Positions 8,927 through 16,945 of a DNA stretch of 17,795 bases are shown in pieces. The notes beneath the pieces are model-generated. The model did not search any database. It was not told the DNA's origin and saw only the letters and a list, made by a program, of their open reading frames with translations. This DNA comes from Cellvibrionales bacterium UBA2034 (GTDB taxonomy: Bacteria; Pseudomonadota; Gammaproteobacteria; Pseudomonadales; UBA7239). Positions within the stretch are counted from its first letter, which is position 1, and every line of letters starts with the position of its first letter. The translations under genes and the position numbers were made by a program. The DNA lies in assembly GCA_002333095.1 (NCBI GenBank), contig DDBK01000106.1, forward strand, positions 25,806 to 43,600. The letters run 5' to 3'.

Positions 8927-9784
8927 ATGCACATCATTCCTCGCCGTTCTGTTCTGTATATGCCAGCCAACAATGCACGCGCGCTGGATAAGGCGCGCAG
9001 TCTGCCAGCGGATTGCATCATCATGGATCTGGAGGATGCCGTTGCCCCGGCCCTGAAAAGCGAAGCCCGCCAACAGGCCATTGCAGCAGTGCAGGCAGAT
9101 GGTTATGGATTGCGTGAAGTGGCTATTCGTATCAATGCTGTGGGTACAGAATGGTTTGAGGACGACCTTGCAGCCGTAATCGACAGCGATGCACATGCGA
9201 TTGTGGTTCCCAAAGTTGAAGATGCAGAAACCGTTCAACATGTAGCAGACCGCTTGCCAGAGGGCATGGCATTGTGGGCAATGATTGAGACCCCGCGTGG
9301 CGTGGCAAATGTCGAAGCCATCGCGATGTCCCACAGCCGTTTGCAAGTGCTGGTAATGGGCACGTCTGATCTGGCCAAGGAGCTCAGGATTCCGCATCAC
9401 CCCGATCGGCTGGGTTTTCTCTACAGCTTGAGCCGTTGCGTTGGTGCAGCACGCATTGCCGGTGTCGATATTATCGACGGCGTACACCTTGATATTGCTG
9501 ATGTTGAAGGCTTTGCTGCAGTGTGCGAACAGGGCAAGGCGTTGGGTTTTGATGGTAAATCGTTGATCCACCCGGGACAGATTGAAGTGGCAAACCGTGT
9601 ATTTGCCCCGGACGTACTTCAGGTTGAGCATGCCAGCCGCGTTGTCGAGGCCTGGCGCGAAGCAGAAGCAGCCGGGAAGGGGATTGTAGTGTTGGACGGC
9701 AAGTTGGTAGAGAATTTGCACGCAGCTGAGTCCGAACGCGTACTGATGCTTGCCCAAGCCATTGCAGAGCGCATGGTTGTCTAG
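8927..9784 (+). CDS. CitE/CLYBL-like HpcH/HpaI-family acyl-CoA lyase
   Basis: This belongs to the HpcH/HpaI aldolase family, citrate lyase beta-subunit-like branch, which makes or breaks C-C bonds next to CoA thioesters (citryl-, malyl- or citramalyl-CoA). From ATG 8927 it has 285 aa, typical of the stand-alone CLYBL/Mcl-like proteins. Motifs are RRSVLYMPANN near the start, MDLEDAV at 33-39 with acidic metal-site residues, the RIN motif, VPKVEDAE, MIETPRGV with the metal-binding Glu, and KSLIHPGQ near the C-terminus. The other citrate lyase subunits (alpha, gamma) are absent, which argues against true citrate lyase. The closest tested roles in the family are (S)-citramalyl-CoA lyase and malyl-CoA lyase/thioesterase; which applies here is inference. 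A TTG at 8915 would add four residues. No good ribosome-binding site is seen for either start. It sits 1.1 kb from aceA, so it shares the glyoxylate neighbourhood. Confidence 0.88.
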   Translation: MHIIPRRSVLYMPANNARALDKARSLPADCIIMDLEDAVAPALKSEARQQAIAAVQADGYGLREVAIRINAVGTEWFEDDLAAVIDSDAHAIVVPKVEDAETVQHVADRLPEGMALWAMIETPRGVANVEAIAMSHSRLQVLVMGTSDLAKELRIPHHPDRLGFLYSLSRCVGAARIAGVDIIDGVHLDIADVEGFAAVCEQGKALGFDGKSLIHPGQIEVANRVFAPDVLQVEHASRVVEAWREAEAAGKGIVVLDGKLVENLHAAESERVLMLAQAIAERMVV

Positions 9785-9883
9785 CCTTTGGTCGCATCAG
9801 GCTGTGCTTTCGTCGAGATTGCTTTCAGGTAACACTTTGTTGCTGTTAGCGTTCAGGTGAAAGTGGATACAGAGGGATGTTGT

Positions 9884-10183
9884 ATGAAGAATGCTGTTGA
9901 GTTGCTGGATGTTATCGAGTCGAGTCATCTTCCATTGACTGACAAGCTCGTTGAGCATCGGGAAGACATCGTGCAGCTGGTGGATAACCACTTCCAGCAG
10001 ACTGCCGGGAAAATAGACAATATCGCTGAGGTGTTAGCAGAGTTACTGGTGCAGGAGGGTGTGGTGCTGGGGGATCGGGAGAGCGTGCAAGAGGTCATCG
10101 CCGAGTACCTTCATGTAGTCGCTGACGAGGCTGCAGGCCTTGGAGATGAGGAAAAAGATTTTCTTGAGAGCTTCCTTAAGTAA
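9884..10183 (+). CDS. hypothetical acidic helical protein (99 aa)
   Basis: I do not recognise this gene. ATG 9884 is preceded by AGAGGGA (9871-9877) at a good distance, so it is preferred over an upstream in-frame GTG at 9857. The product is 99 aa, strongly acidic and almost entirely predicted helix by eye, with no Cys, no signal peptide and no membrane segment. Leu, Val, Glu and Asp dominate, with amphipathic stretches such as ELLDVIESSHLPLTDKLVEH and AEVLAELLVQEG, and it ends EEKDFLESFLK. It is transcribed alone on the plus strand after the lyase gene, with a 99-bp gap and no terminator between them, so co-expression is possible. The next gene converges on it across an AT-rich 96-bp gap. 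Ordinary codon use and a clear ribosome-binding site support a real gene. Confidence 0.65.
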   Translation: MKNAVELLDVIESSHLPLTDKLVEHREDIVQLVDNHFQQTAGKIDNIAEVLAELLVQEGVVLGDRESVQEVIAEYLHVVADEAAGLGDEEKDFLESFLK

Positions 10184-10279
10184 GCGCTGTAACTAGCTGA
10201 TTTATAAGGATAGTTACCTTTATTCTTCTTGGTGTCCAATATTATAAATAGCATTAACAAACAATAATAACCTATTGAT
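10184..10279. other. AT-rich intergenic gap
   Basis: This is the gap between two convergent genes. It is clearly richer in A and T than its surroundings and contains no convincing hairpin-plus-T terminator. Nothing else is recognised in it. Confidence 0.5.
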
Positions 10280-10975
10280 TTATTTGAAATTATATTCGCT
10301 TGTTGGCAATCGACCCATCTTATCAAAATCAATAAATCGCACACAGCTCTGGAACATGCGTTTCTGGTTATTCGCTAGCTGCTCTGGGTTGCCATATCGG
10401 TAGAAAGCATCCTGGTTGCCTATTGCTTCAGGAGGGAAGTTTTCTTCAACAATTGCGTCATACGCTGGCGCATGCTTCGTCAGGCTACGCACCACAATAT
10501 TTTGTCGATACCCGAAGTTTTGTTGTGTGTCGATAGCAATAGCTGTGTGGCTTTCAAGCCATATATCGAGCCACTCTTCGCGACTGAGGCGTGGCGGCTT
10601 TTGCAGAAACACGATGTGATTCATGCCATAACAGCGTTCACCTTCTGGCGCAGAGTGCAGGGCATCAGGAAGTGGCTCAGACTCACATACACTGTAGCCC
10701 GCAATTTGTTTTGCCTGGGCTGAAAGGGCTTTTTCAGCTGGATGGCGTTCATGTGAGCTGTTCATCCAGAAAGACAACAGGGCATCAGGCAGCGGTGACT
10801 GGCAGGCCATCCGCATGGAATCTGCGCCAGCAACACCGGCATCAGCAAGATTCAGGCGAAATCGGTGGGCGCCTGCAATCCTCAACGCAGGAATGAGTGT
10901 TTGTGTTAATTGCTGGTGCCATACGTTATCGGCAGTGTCATCGGGTTTCCAGAGAAGATAAACCAGTTTTTCCAC
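10280..10975 (-). CDS. EthD-domain protein
   Basis: This 231-aa protein of the dimeric alpha/beta-barrel superfamily starts at GTG 10975. Two EthD-like halves can be seen: an N-terminal one beginning [11 protein letters not shown], and a second with [30 protein letters not shown]. The second carries the typical 'k.g.s.eef..yw...H' pattern with its conserved His. EthD was named for its need in ETBE degradation beside a P450, but most members have unknown function and often sit in catabolic clusters for hydrocarbons, sterols or aromatics. No P450 is seen here. It is transcribed away from msrA, with 48 bp between the start codons, so the two may share a control region. No strong Shine-Dalgarno is visible. 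No membrane segment or signal peptide is seen. The family assignment is good; the role is unknown. Confidence 0.82.
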   Translation of the reverse strand: MEKLVYLLWKPDDTADNVWHQQLTQTLIPALRIAGAHRFRLNLADAGVAGADSMRMACQSPLPDALLSFWMNSSHERHPAEKALSAQAKQIAGYSVCESEPLPDALHSAPEGERCYGMNHIVFLQKPPRLSREEWLDIWLESHTAIAIDTQQNFGYRQNIVVRSLTKHAPAYDAIVEENFPPEAIGNQDAFYRYGNPEQLANNQKRMFQSCVRFIDFDKMGRLPTSEYNFK

Positions 10976-11023
10976 GGTATGCTCACAGTGTTATTTTGTT
11001 GGTCATACTATCCGAGGATACAG

Positions 11024-11662
11024 ATGATGAAAATGCTCCAACTACCGGATGCAGCAGAGGCATTACCGGGGCGCAGTTCAAGCATGCGTGTTCCTGACAG
11101 GCATGCTGTGTTGCACACAACCATGCAGAGGCCGTTTCCTTCATCCACGCAAACAGCCCTGTTTGGTATGGGATGTTTTTGGGGAGCCGAGAAAAAGTTC
11201 TGGCAAACTGAGGGCGTGTATACAACTGCTGTGGGATACGCTAGTGGATTTACACCGAACCCGCTTTATGAAGAAGTATGCAGTGGACTGACAGGGCACA
11301 ACGAAGTGGTGTTGGTAGTATTTGATCCGGCTATCATCACATTTTCACGCTTGTTACAGATTTTTTGGCAAGGCCATAACCCTACCTCAGGAATGAGACA
11401 GGGCAATGATGTAGGGACACAATACCGTTCAGGTATATATTATTCTGACGAACAGCAGCGTAATGAAGCTGAAAATAGCGCATTGATTTACCAGAAAGCC
11501 CTGGATAATGCAGGGATGGGCAGTATCACTACTGAAATTCTGCCTGCACCGGTTTTTTACTACGCTGAAGCCTATCACCAGCAGTATCTGGCAAAAAATC
11601 CGGGTGGATATTGCCCTGATATTACCTGTCATGTGACAGGGTTGCCGACTTTCCCTTCCTGA
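11024..11662 (+). CDS. msrA: peptide-methionine (S)-S-oxide reductase
   Basis: MsrA repairs oxidised methionine (S-sulfoxide) in proteins using thioredoxin. From ATG 11024 it has 212 aa, the same as E. coli MsrA, and the catalytic Cys falls at 51 in [13 protein letters not shown]. Other family marks are [38 protein letters not shown] and [12 protein letters not shown]. The C-terminus has two further cysteines in GGYCPDITC, placed where the resolving cysteines usually lie, though the surrounding sequence differs from the E. coli GYCGIGG form. GAGGA at 11014-11018 fits either ATG 11024 or ATG 11027. Upstream in-frame codons to 10910 overlap the divergent EthD gene and are not counted. The 3' end overlaps the convergent phyH-like gene by 34 bp. 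The about 40-residue N-terminal arm before the fold is family-typical. Confidence 0.95.
   Translation: MMKMLQLPDAAEALPGRSSSMRVPDRHAVLHTTMQRPFPSSTQTALFGMGCFWGAEKKFWQTEGVYTTAVGYASGFTPNPLYEEVCSGLTGHNEVVLVVFDPAIITFSRLLQIFWQGHNPTSGMRQGNDVGTQYRSGIYYSDEQQRNEAENSALIYQKALDNAGMGSITTEILPAPVFYYAEAYHQQYLAKNPGGYCPDITCHVTGLPTFPS
11625..11640. repeat. palindrome in the msrA / oxygenase convergent overlap
   Basis: CCTGTCATGTGACAGG is two 7-bp arms around TG. It lies inside the 34-bp overlap of two convergent genes and contains the stop codon of the minus-strand gene. There is no T-tract after it, so a simple terminator is unlikely. Confidence 0.6.
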
Positions 11663-12471
11663 ATCAGTTTAAAAGCTTCCAAGCATTGATCAATATGTAA
11701 ATGCAGTGATTCCGTGGCATTTTCTACAAACTCAGGACGATATACCTCCCCACCTGTCATGTGCAGGAACATGTTGGTCAACTCGGCCAACTTGGGTAAA
11801 TCTTCCTCGGCAAAACGCTCTGAAGCGCAGATACTGAACATGCGGCGGTTGCATTGTGTGCGATGCGTCGCATGCTTCAGCCGATAATCAAAAATCAGAG
11901 CATCACCGGGTTGGGTGGGTATTGTTACGCATGGAACCTGGTCTTTATCTAGTCCCAGTTTTTCTTCATGTTTCCAGACATAGCGTTCGCATAAATTGGC
12001 AAACTTATCGCCAAATAGATGGCTTCCGGGGATAGCACGGAAAGCTCCACTATTTTCATCCAGAGGGTCAAGATAAAATAATATTTTGACATGCCGGTAT
12101 TTGAAAAAAGCGCCATACAAGTCAGAGTGCCAATAAGTGTCACCTGAGAAAATATTACCGTCGCTGGCGCGGTAGAGATAATCCTCTCCAAGTAGCGAAC
12201 TGAAGATTCCGTCAACAACAGGATGATCCAGCAACGCAGTGAGTTGGGGCTGGCGCTCGATAAATTGTAGTAAAACCTGACGCGACTTCATGTAATGTGC
12301 TTCGTGGCGCCAGTCAACTATATCCTTGTCATCCTGTTGGTAAAGATCTTCAAAAGCTGCTGAAATACTTTCCATGCTATCTTTCATCAGTCCAGGCAAC
12401 ACCAGATAGCCAAATGTATCAAAGAAATTTTTCTGGTGGCGGCTAAGGGTGAAAGGCTCTGCAATTGTCAT
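11629..12471 (-). CDS. phytanoyl-CoA dioxygenase (PhyH)-family oxygenase
   Basis: This is a probable Fe(II)/2-oxoglutarate-dependent dioxygenase of 280 aa. It starts with the PhyH pattern [14 protein letters not shown]. It carries the first two iron ligands as His-x-Asp in [11 protein letters not shown], the [12 protein letters not shown] motif typical of PhyH/EctD-like proteins, and the distal ligand His in [13 protein letters not shown], where the Arg probably binds 2-oxoglutarate. The substrate cannot be read from sequence; family members hydroxylate phytanoyl-CoA, ectoine, halogenated or other small molecules. It diverges from the SDR-FAD-GtrA-ligase-HAD operon across a 199-bp gap and may be controlled with it. 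Its end overlaps msrA by 34 bp. ATG 12471 lacks an obvious ribosome-binding site. Signal peptide and membrane segments are absent, so it is cytoplasmic. Confidence 0.88.
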   Translation of the reverse strand: MTIAEPFTLSRHQKNFFDTFGYLVLPGLMKDSMESISAAFEDLYQQDDKDIVDWRHEAHYMKSRQVLLQFIERQPQLTALLDHPVVDGIFSSLLGEDYLYRASDGNIFSGDTYWHSDLYGAFFKYRHVKILFYLDPLDENSGAFRAIPGSHLFGDKFANLCERYVWKHEEKLGLDKDQVPCVTIPTQPGDALIFDYRLKHATHRTQCNRRMFSICASERFAEEDLPKLAELTNMFLHMTGGEVYRPEFVENATESLHLHIDQCLEAFKLIQEGKVGNPVT

Positions 12472-12670
12472 GGTATTTAGCTTATATCGTTGTATTGGCC
12501 GGATTCTGCTGGTTACCTAGCAGGGTAATATTGACAAGCGTCAAGCTATCATGGATCACAAGCTATCATGGATCAAAGATAGCTGCTAGCGGGGGTATTG
12601 GTCGAGGGTCGTTGAATTGCCGGCGCGCATTCGGCATGATTGCGCGTCTACTTGCCCCGATGGATTTTAA
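12472..12670. promoter_or_regulatory. repeat-rich divergent control region
   Basis: These 199 bp lie between the phyH-like gene and the five-gene operon. In order they hold an imperfect palindrome CTGCTGGTTACCTAGCAG (12506-12523), an inverted repeat TTGAC-AAGC-GTCAA (12531-12544), a perfect 17-bp tandem repeat (12542-12575), and GATAGCT (12578-12584), which can pair with AGCTATC of the second repeat unit across a 10-nt loop. Further on are two overlapping inverted repeats (TGCCG/CGGCA and CGCGCA/TGCGCG, 12618-12646). A weak promoter match for the operon is TTGAAT (12612-12617), 17 bp, CATGAT (12635-12640). Confidence 0.5.
12542..12575. repeat. perfect 17-bp tandem repeat, two copies
   Basis: CAAGCTATCATGGATCA occurs at 12542-12558 and again at 12559-12575 with no mismatch. 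The unit spans about 1.6 helical turns. It sits upstream of the operon and could be a double binding site for a regulator or a recent duplication. Confidence 0.9.
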
Positions 12671-13621
12671 ATGCCTCCTGTCATGTCCCATAACCTGATT
12701 GTGATTACCGGTGCGGCGGGGCTGGTGGGGCAAAATTTACTGCTGCTGCTGCGGGAGCGTGGCTACAAAAACCTGCTGGCGATAGATATGCACGCGGACA
12801 ATCTGGCTGTTGCAGCGAAACTGAATCCGGGTATCAAGACGCTGTGTGCTGACTTGTCCCTGAAAGGGGAGTGGCATAAGGCTTTCGAGGGTGCGTCTGC
12901 GGTGGTACAACTGCACGCACAAATCACCGGGTTGCATGAGCGGGATTTCGAAAGAAATAACATTGAGGCAACCCGCCATGTGCTGGAGGCTTGTCAGGCA
13001 TACAACATTCCCTATCTGCTACACGTCAGTTCTTCTGTGCTCCATTCTGTGGTTGATGATGCATACACAAGAACAAAGCGCATCCAGGAGGAGCTGGTAA
13101 AAAACTCCGGGATCAAGAATTGTATATTGCGACCTACATTAATGTTTGGCTGGTTTGATCCCAAACACCTTGGCTGGCTTTCACGGTTTATGGTGTGTAC
13201 CCCGGTATTCCCTATTCCAGGTGATGGGAAATTCATGCGCCAGCCTTTGTACAATCGCGACTTCTGCCGTGCCATTATTGCTTGTCTTGAAAGCGATAGG
13301 GCAGGACAAGCTTATGATATAGTTGGTGCCGAAGATGTTGATTATGTTGACATTATTAAAGCAATTAAGGATGCCAAGGAATTGCGTACAGTTATTATTC
13401 ATATTCCGTTCCGTTTTTTTGACTGGCTATTATGCGTTGCCGCAAAATTAACAAGAGATCCACCATTTACCAGTGCGCAATTGCATGCACTTGCTGCGGG
13501 TGATTATTTCCGTGGTGTGGACATTGAGCGGGAGTTTGGTGTGCATCCAACACCGTTTAATGAGGCAATACATGAAACATTTACGCATCCTGTATATTCT
13601 AATATTGTGCTGGAGCGCTGA
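12671..13621 (+). CDS. NAD(P)-dependent SDR-family epimerase/dehydrogenase
   Basis: This is an extended short-chain dehydrogenase of 316 aa. A Rossmann nucleotide site ITGAAGLVGQ (TGxxGxxG) lies at the N-terminus, a conserved Asp in LLAIDMHAD, the Ser-rich active-site strand HVSSSVLH and the catalytic YTRTK (YxxxK). The Asp at the end of the second strand suggests NAD rather than NADP. Possible reactions include sugar-nucleotide epimerisation or dehydration, or 3-beta-hydroxysteroid dehydrogenase-like oxidation; the sequence does not decide between them. ATG 12671 has a weak GGA 6 bp upstream, and ATG 12683 (four residues shorter) is an equal choice. It is the first gene of the five-gene operon: its TGA is followed directly by the GTG start of the FAD oxidoreductase, which suggests coupled translation. 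Confidence 0.87.
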   Translation: MPPVMSHNLIVITGAAGLVGQNLLLLLRERGYKNLLAIDMHADNLAVAAKLNPGIKTLCADLSLKGEWHKAFEGASAVVQLHAQITGLHERDFERNNIEATRHVLEACQAYNIPYLLHVSSSVLHSVVDDAYTRTKRIQEELVKNSGIKNCILRPTLMFGWFDPKHLGWLSRFMVCTPVFPIPGDGKFMRQPLYNRDFCRAIIACLESDRAGQAYDIVGAEDVDYVDIIKAIKDAKELRTVIIHIPFRFFDWLLCVAAKLTRDPPFTSAQLHALAAGDYFRGVDIEREFGVHPTPFNEAIHETFTHPVYSNIVLER

Positions 13622-14923
13622 GTGAGCGATAAATTGAATATCGCCATATTAGGCGGTGGGCCGATGGGTCTGGCAGCAGCTTGGCATTTGCTTAAACAAG
13701 GACATCATGTGAGTATTTTCGAGGCGGGTGATCGTCTTGGCGGCATGACAGCATCATTTGATTTCGATGGTGTGCGCATCGAGCGGTTTTTTCATTTTCT
13801 GTGTGCGACTGACTATGATTATTTTGAGCTTCTTGAAGAGCTTGGTATAACCGACAAGCTTCATTGGGTTAATACTCGAATGGGGATTTTTCATGAAGGA
13901 TCCTTGCACAATTGGGGTGAGCCTTTTGCTTTAATGAAATTTCCAGGCCTTAACCTGATTGAAAAAATTCGCTATGCGTTAAAAGTTCTGTATTGTAAAA
14001 ATCTTAAAAACTTTGAGGCGTTGGATAGAGAAAAAGCAACTGTCTGGCTACGTACATGGCTGGGAGAACGTGCTTATAAAATCCTTTGGGAGCCTTTAAT
14101 GTCCCTGAAGTTCTATCATCTAAAAAACGAGGTATCTGCTGCCTGGATCGCGGCGCGTGTACAACGTGTTGCTCACAGCAGGGAAAGCCTGTTCAAGGAA
14201 AAACTGGGATATCTTGCTGGTGGCTCGGATACTTTGCTTTTTGCGCTGGAAGCAGCGATTCGGCAACGTGGCGGGGACGTATTGCTTTCCACGCCTGTTG
14301 AACAGGTGTTGGTATCCGGTGGTCGGGCAACCGGTTTACGTGTTAAAGGCATCGAACATCAATTTGATAGAGTAATTTCTACTATCCCGCTGCCGTATGT
14401 CGCAAATATTGCTCCGGATTTGCCTGAAGATGACTTACAGAAACTACGTCAACTACGCAACGTGGGTGTTGTAACAGTCAAATTCAAACTTTCCCAGCAG
14501 CTTACACCATACTTCTGGCTTAATTTGACAGACACCAGTTACGGAATCCCGGGCATAATCGAGTACAGCAATCTCAATCCGTTACCCGATACAATTGTCT
14601 ATGTCCCGTATTACATGCCGCAAGATAATGTAAAATTTACCTGGGATGATGAACAGTTCCGCACTGAAACGGTGCGCTGTTTTCAGGCTATTAACCCCGG
14701 ATTTTCTGAAAGCTGGATCCTGTCATTTCATGTATCGCGCTATTTTTATGCCCAGCCGGTCTGTGTGCCAGGCTTTCTTGCCACGTTACCCCCAATGAAG
14801 AGTCGCATTGACGATTTTTTTATGGCCGATACCAGCTATTACTATCCTCAAGACAGGTCGATTACCGAAAGCATCAAATTAGGTAACCAGTTGGCTGACA
14901 TGGCTGTTACAGGCCATGGATAA
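13622..14923 (+). CDS. FAD-dependent oxidoreductase (amine oxidase / HemY-like fold)
   Basis: This 433-aa flavoprotein starts at GTG 13622, immediately after the SDR stop codon. The N-terminal dinucleotide-binding motif is ILGGGPMGLAAAWHL, followed by the FAD-binding acidic residue and GG doublet in IFEAGDRLGGMTASF. This is the layout of the protoporphyrinogen oxidase/amine oxidase/phytoene desaturase superfamily. The middle has a conserved WEPLMSLKF segment and the AGGSDTLLFAL motif that lies before the second FAD-contact region. Family members in this branch often sit beside GtrA, SDR and glycosyltransferase genes and are thought to act on membrane-carried sugars or isoprenoids; others resemble UDP-galactopyranose mutase-type enzymes. 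The substrate is unknown. The end overlaps the GtrA start by 8 bp. No signal peptide or membrane helix is evident. Confidence 0.86.
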   Translation: MSDKLNIAILGGGPMGLAAAWHLLKQGHHVSIFEAGDRLGGMTASFDFDGVRIERFFHFLCATDYDYFELLEELGITDKLHWVNTRMGIFHEGSLHNWGEPFALMKFPGLNLIEKIRYALKVLYCKNLKNFEALDREKATVWLRTWLGERAYKILWEPLMSLKFYHLKNEVSAAWIAARVQRVAHSRESLFKEKLGYLAGGSDTLLFALEAAIRQRGGDVLLSTPVEQVLVSGGRATGLRVKGIEHQFDRVISTIPLPYVANIAPDLPEDDLQKLRQLRNVGVVTVKFKLSQQLTPYFWLNLTDTSYGIPGIIEYSNLNPLPDTIVYVPYYMPQDNVKFTWDDEQFRTETVRCFQAINPGFSESWILSFHVSRYFYAQPVCVPGFLATLPPMKSRIDDFFMADTSYYYPQDRSITESIKLGNQLADMAVTGHG

Positions 14924-15356
14924 GGCTATCAAGAAACTGGTCAGTGAATTTTATTCCGTGGAGTTCCTGCGGTTTTTCTGTTCGGCATTGGCAGCGGCAG
15001 CCGTTAATTTTATCGCGCGATTTCTGCTGGACCCTTATTTAGGCTACAACAAGGCGATTATTGTTTCTTATCTGATTGGCACAGTATTTGCGTTTTTTCT
15101 TTACCAGCATGAAGTATTTGGCAAGGGCGCGCGTCCACTGTGGCAGGAAATCGGCTTGTTTGTGTTTGTGACACTGGCAGCTATAGCCCAGACATTGATA
15201 GTCAGTGTAGTGCTGGCAGACCATGTATTCCCTGCTATAGGCTGGCAATGGTATGGCAAGGAAGTGGCACATGTAATAGGCATGGGTGTTCCCATGTTCA
15301 GCAGTTTTTTAGGGCATAAGTACCTGACTTTCAGTCATGAACCGGTAGAAAATTAA
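14916..15356 (+). CDS. GtrA-family membrane protein
   Basis: This 146-aa inner-membrane protein has four predicted helices, at about residues 17-37, 46-66, 79-101 and 115-136. It has the GtrA signature: LRFFCSALAAAAVNF in helix 1, and the closing GHKYLTF after helix 4. GtrA-type proteins are believed to help move polyprenyl-phosphate-linked sugars across the membrane, working with a glycosyltransferase that makes the lipid-linked sugar. No glycosyltransferase is found in this window, so the partner is either elsewhere or replaced by the operon's own enzymes. ATG 14916 lies within the last codons of the FAD oxidoreductase gene (8-bp overlap), which indicates coupled translation. The acyl-CoA synthetase follows after 20 bp. 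Confidence 0.9.
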   Translation: MDKAIKKLVSEFYSVEFLRFFCSALAAAAVNFIARFLLDPYLGYNKAIIVSYLIGTVFAFFLYQHEVFGKGARPLWQEIGLFVFVTLAAIAQTLIVSVVLADHVFPAIGWQWYGKEVAHVIGMGVPMFSSFLGHKYLTFSHEPVEN

Positions 15357-15376
15357 TTTTATATTGTTGGAGATCC

Positions 15377-16930
15377 ATGATGTTGCATCCACATTTTCAC
15401 GCGTTGGCCCGTCCTGAGCAGCCAGCCATTATTATGGCGAGTACAGGCGAAACAATTACTTTCAAGCAGTTGGACGAGCGTTCAAATCAAGTGGCTCAGC
15501 TGCTGCGTACCCAAGGGCTCCAGCGCGGCGATCACATGGCTTTTCTTTTTGATAATCACCCGAGATTTTTTGAGGTGGTGTGGGGAGCAGCGCGTGCTGG
15601 TTTGTATTTCACCCCTATCAGTTACTATTTGCAGCCAGATGAAATCGAATACATCATTAATAATTGCCATGCCAAGATTCTGGTTGTGGCGGAAAAATTT
15701 TCGGACAAGATAAAACCGATTCTGGATAAACTGCCAGAGGTAAAGGTTTGTTATATGGTAGATGGTGTGCAGCCAGGGTTCCAGAGTTGGGAACAGGCGA
15801 CGGCAGCCATGCCAACTGCAGCGATTGCTGATGAGTCGGAAGGCCGAGAAATGTTGTACTCATCCGGCACAACCGGTCGTCCAAAGGGTATCAAGTTTCC
15901 GCTGAGTGAAGGCGGGCTCGGTGAACCTCAGGATATAGTGCGATCAATTGGCCTTGCGCAGTTTATGGGCGTCAATCACGAGACCATCTCTCTCTCAACT
16001 TCTCCGCTTTATCACTCAGCGCCGCTCGGTTTTGTGATGGGTTCTCATCGGCTGGGTTCCACAGTCGTTATTATGGAAAAGTTTGATGAAGAAAAAACCT
16101 TGCAGTTGATCGAGAAATACAAGGTGAGCTACAGCCAGTGGGTGCCGACTATGTTTGTGCGCCTACTGAAATTGCCGGAAGAAATTCGTAATAAATACGA
16201 TATGTCCAGCATGAAACTTGCCATTCACGGTGCGGCACCTTGTCCGATGGAAGTTAAAGAAAAAATTATCAATTGGTGGGGTCCTGTTTTGTGGGAGTTT
16301 TATTCTGGCTCTGAGCGTAACGGGATTGTTATGATCAGCTCACCAGAGTGGTTGGCGCACAAGGGGTCTGTCGGAAAATGCGTTGATGCCCAGGTGCATA
16401 TTGTGGATGACGAAACGGGTGAAGAGTTACCGGTTGGCCAGATTGGTACCATCTATTGTTCGAAAGGCGCACAATTTGACTATCACGGTGACGAAGAAAA
16501 GAAAAAATCCATAACGATTCGTGATGGATGGACTACAATCGGTGATGTTGGTTATCTCGATTCTGACGGGTATCTCTACCTGACTGATCGTAAGTCTTAC
16601 ATGATTATTTCCGGTGGTGTTAACGTCTATCCTCAGGAAACAGAAGATTGTTTGATTAATCATCCAAAAGTATTTGATGTGGCAGTCTTCGGCGTGCCCC
16701 ATGAAGAAATGGGTGAAGAGGTGAAAGCGGTTGTGCAGCCAGCTAACTGGGCTGATGTCGGGCCAGAGCTGGAAAAAGAGTTAATTGAGTACTGCCGCTC
16801 AAAAATCAGTGCCATCAAGTGCCCACGCAGTATTGATTTTGAGCAAGAGTTGCCACGTGAAGAAACAGGCAAACTTAAAAAGCGCCTTATCAAGGATCGT
16901 TATTGGCAAACGGGTAAATCAATTAACTGA
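15377..16930 (+). CDS. AMP-dependent acyl-CoA synthetase (FadD-like)
   Basis: This adenylate-forming enzyme uses ATP and CoA to turn a carboxylic acid into its acyl-CoA. It has 517 aa from ATG 15377; a second ATG at 15380 is better spaced from GGAGA (15369-15373) and may be the real start. Core motifs are MLYSSGTTGRPKG (about 159-172, phosphate-binding loop), the aromatic/acyl pocket region around YHSAPLGF, EFYSGSERNG, GDVGYLDSDGYLYLTDR with the adenine/hinge residues, GGVNVYPQE, and a C-terminal PREETGKLKKR with the catalytic Lys. The pattern resembles FadD-type ligases of steroid, branched-chain or aryl-acid pathways rather than classical long-chain FadD, but substrate choice is not readable. 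It is fourth in the operon, 20 bp after gtrA and 15 bp before the HAD gene. Confidence 0.92.
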   Translation: MMLHPHFHALARPEQPAIIMASTGETITFKQLDERSNQVAQLLRTQGLQRGDHMAFLFDNHPRFFEVVWGAARAGLYFTPISYYLQPDEIEYIINNCHAKILVVAEKFSDKIKPILDKLPEVKVCYMVDGVQPGFQSWEQATAAMPTAAIADESEGREMLYSSGTTGRPKGIKFPLSEGGLGEPQDIVRSIGLAQFMGVNHETISLSTSPLYHSAPLGFVMGSHRLGSTVVIMEKFDEEKTLQLIEKYKVSYSQWVPTMFVRLLKLPEEIRNKYDMSSMKLAIHGAAPCPMEVKEKIINWWGPVLWEFYSGSERNGIVMISSPEWLAHKGSVGKCVDAQVHIVDDETGEELPVGQIGTIYCSKGAQFDYHGDEEKKKSITIRDGWTTIGDVGYLDSDGYLYLTDRKSYMIISGGVNVYPQETEDCLINHPKVFDVAVFGVPHEEMGEEVKAVVQPANWADVGPELEKELIEYCRSKISAIKCPRSIDFEQELPREETGKLKKRLIKDRYWQTGKSIN

Positions 16931-16945
16931 TCACTGGGTGCTGAT

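Noticed and set aside
8888..9757. 289-codon open frame antisense to the CitE-like lyase
   Set aside because: It is a mirror of a clear HpcH/HpaI-family gene; the Cys/His/Gln-rich translation has no domain pattern.
10910..11023. Upstream extension of msrA by 38 codons
   Set aside because: It runs into the divergent EthD gene; ATG 11024 has GAGGA upstream and gives the family-typical length with the catalytic Cys at 51.
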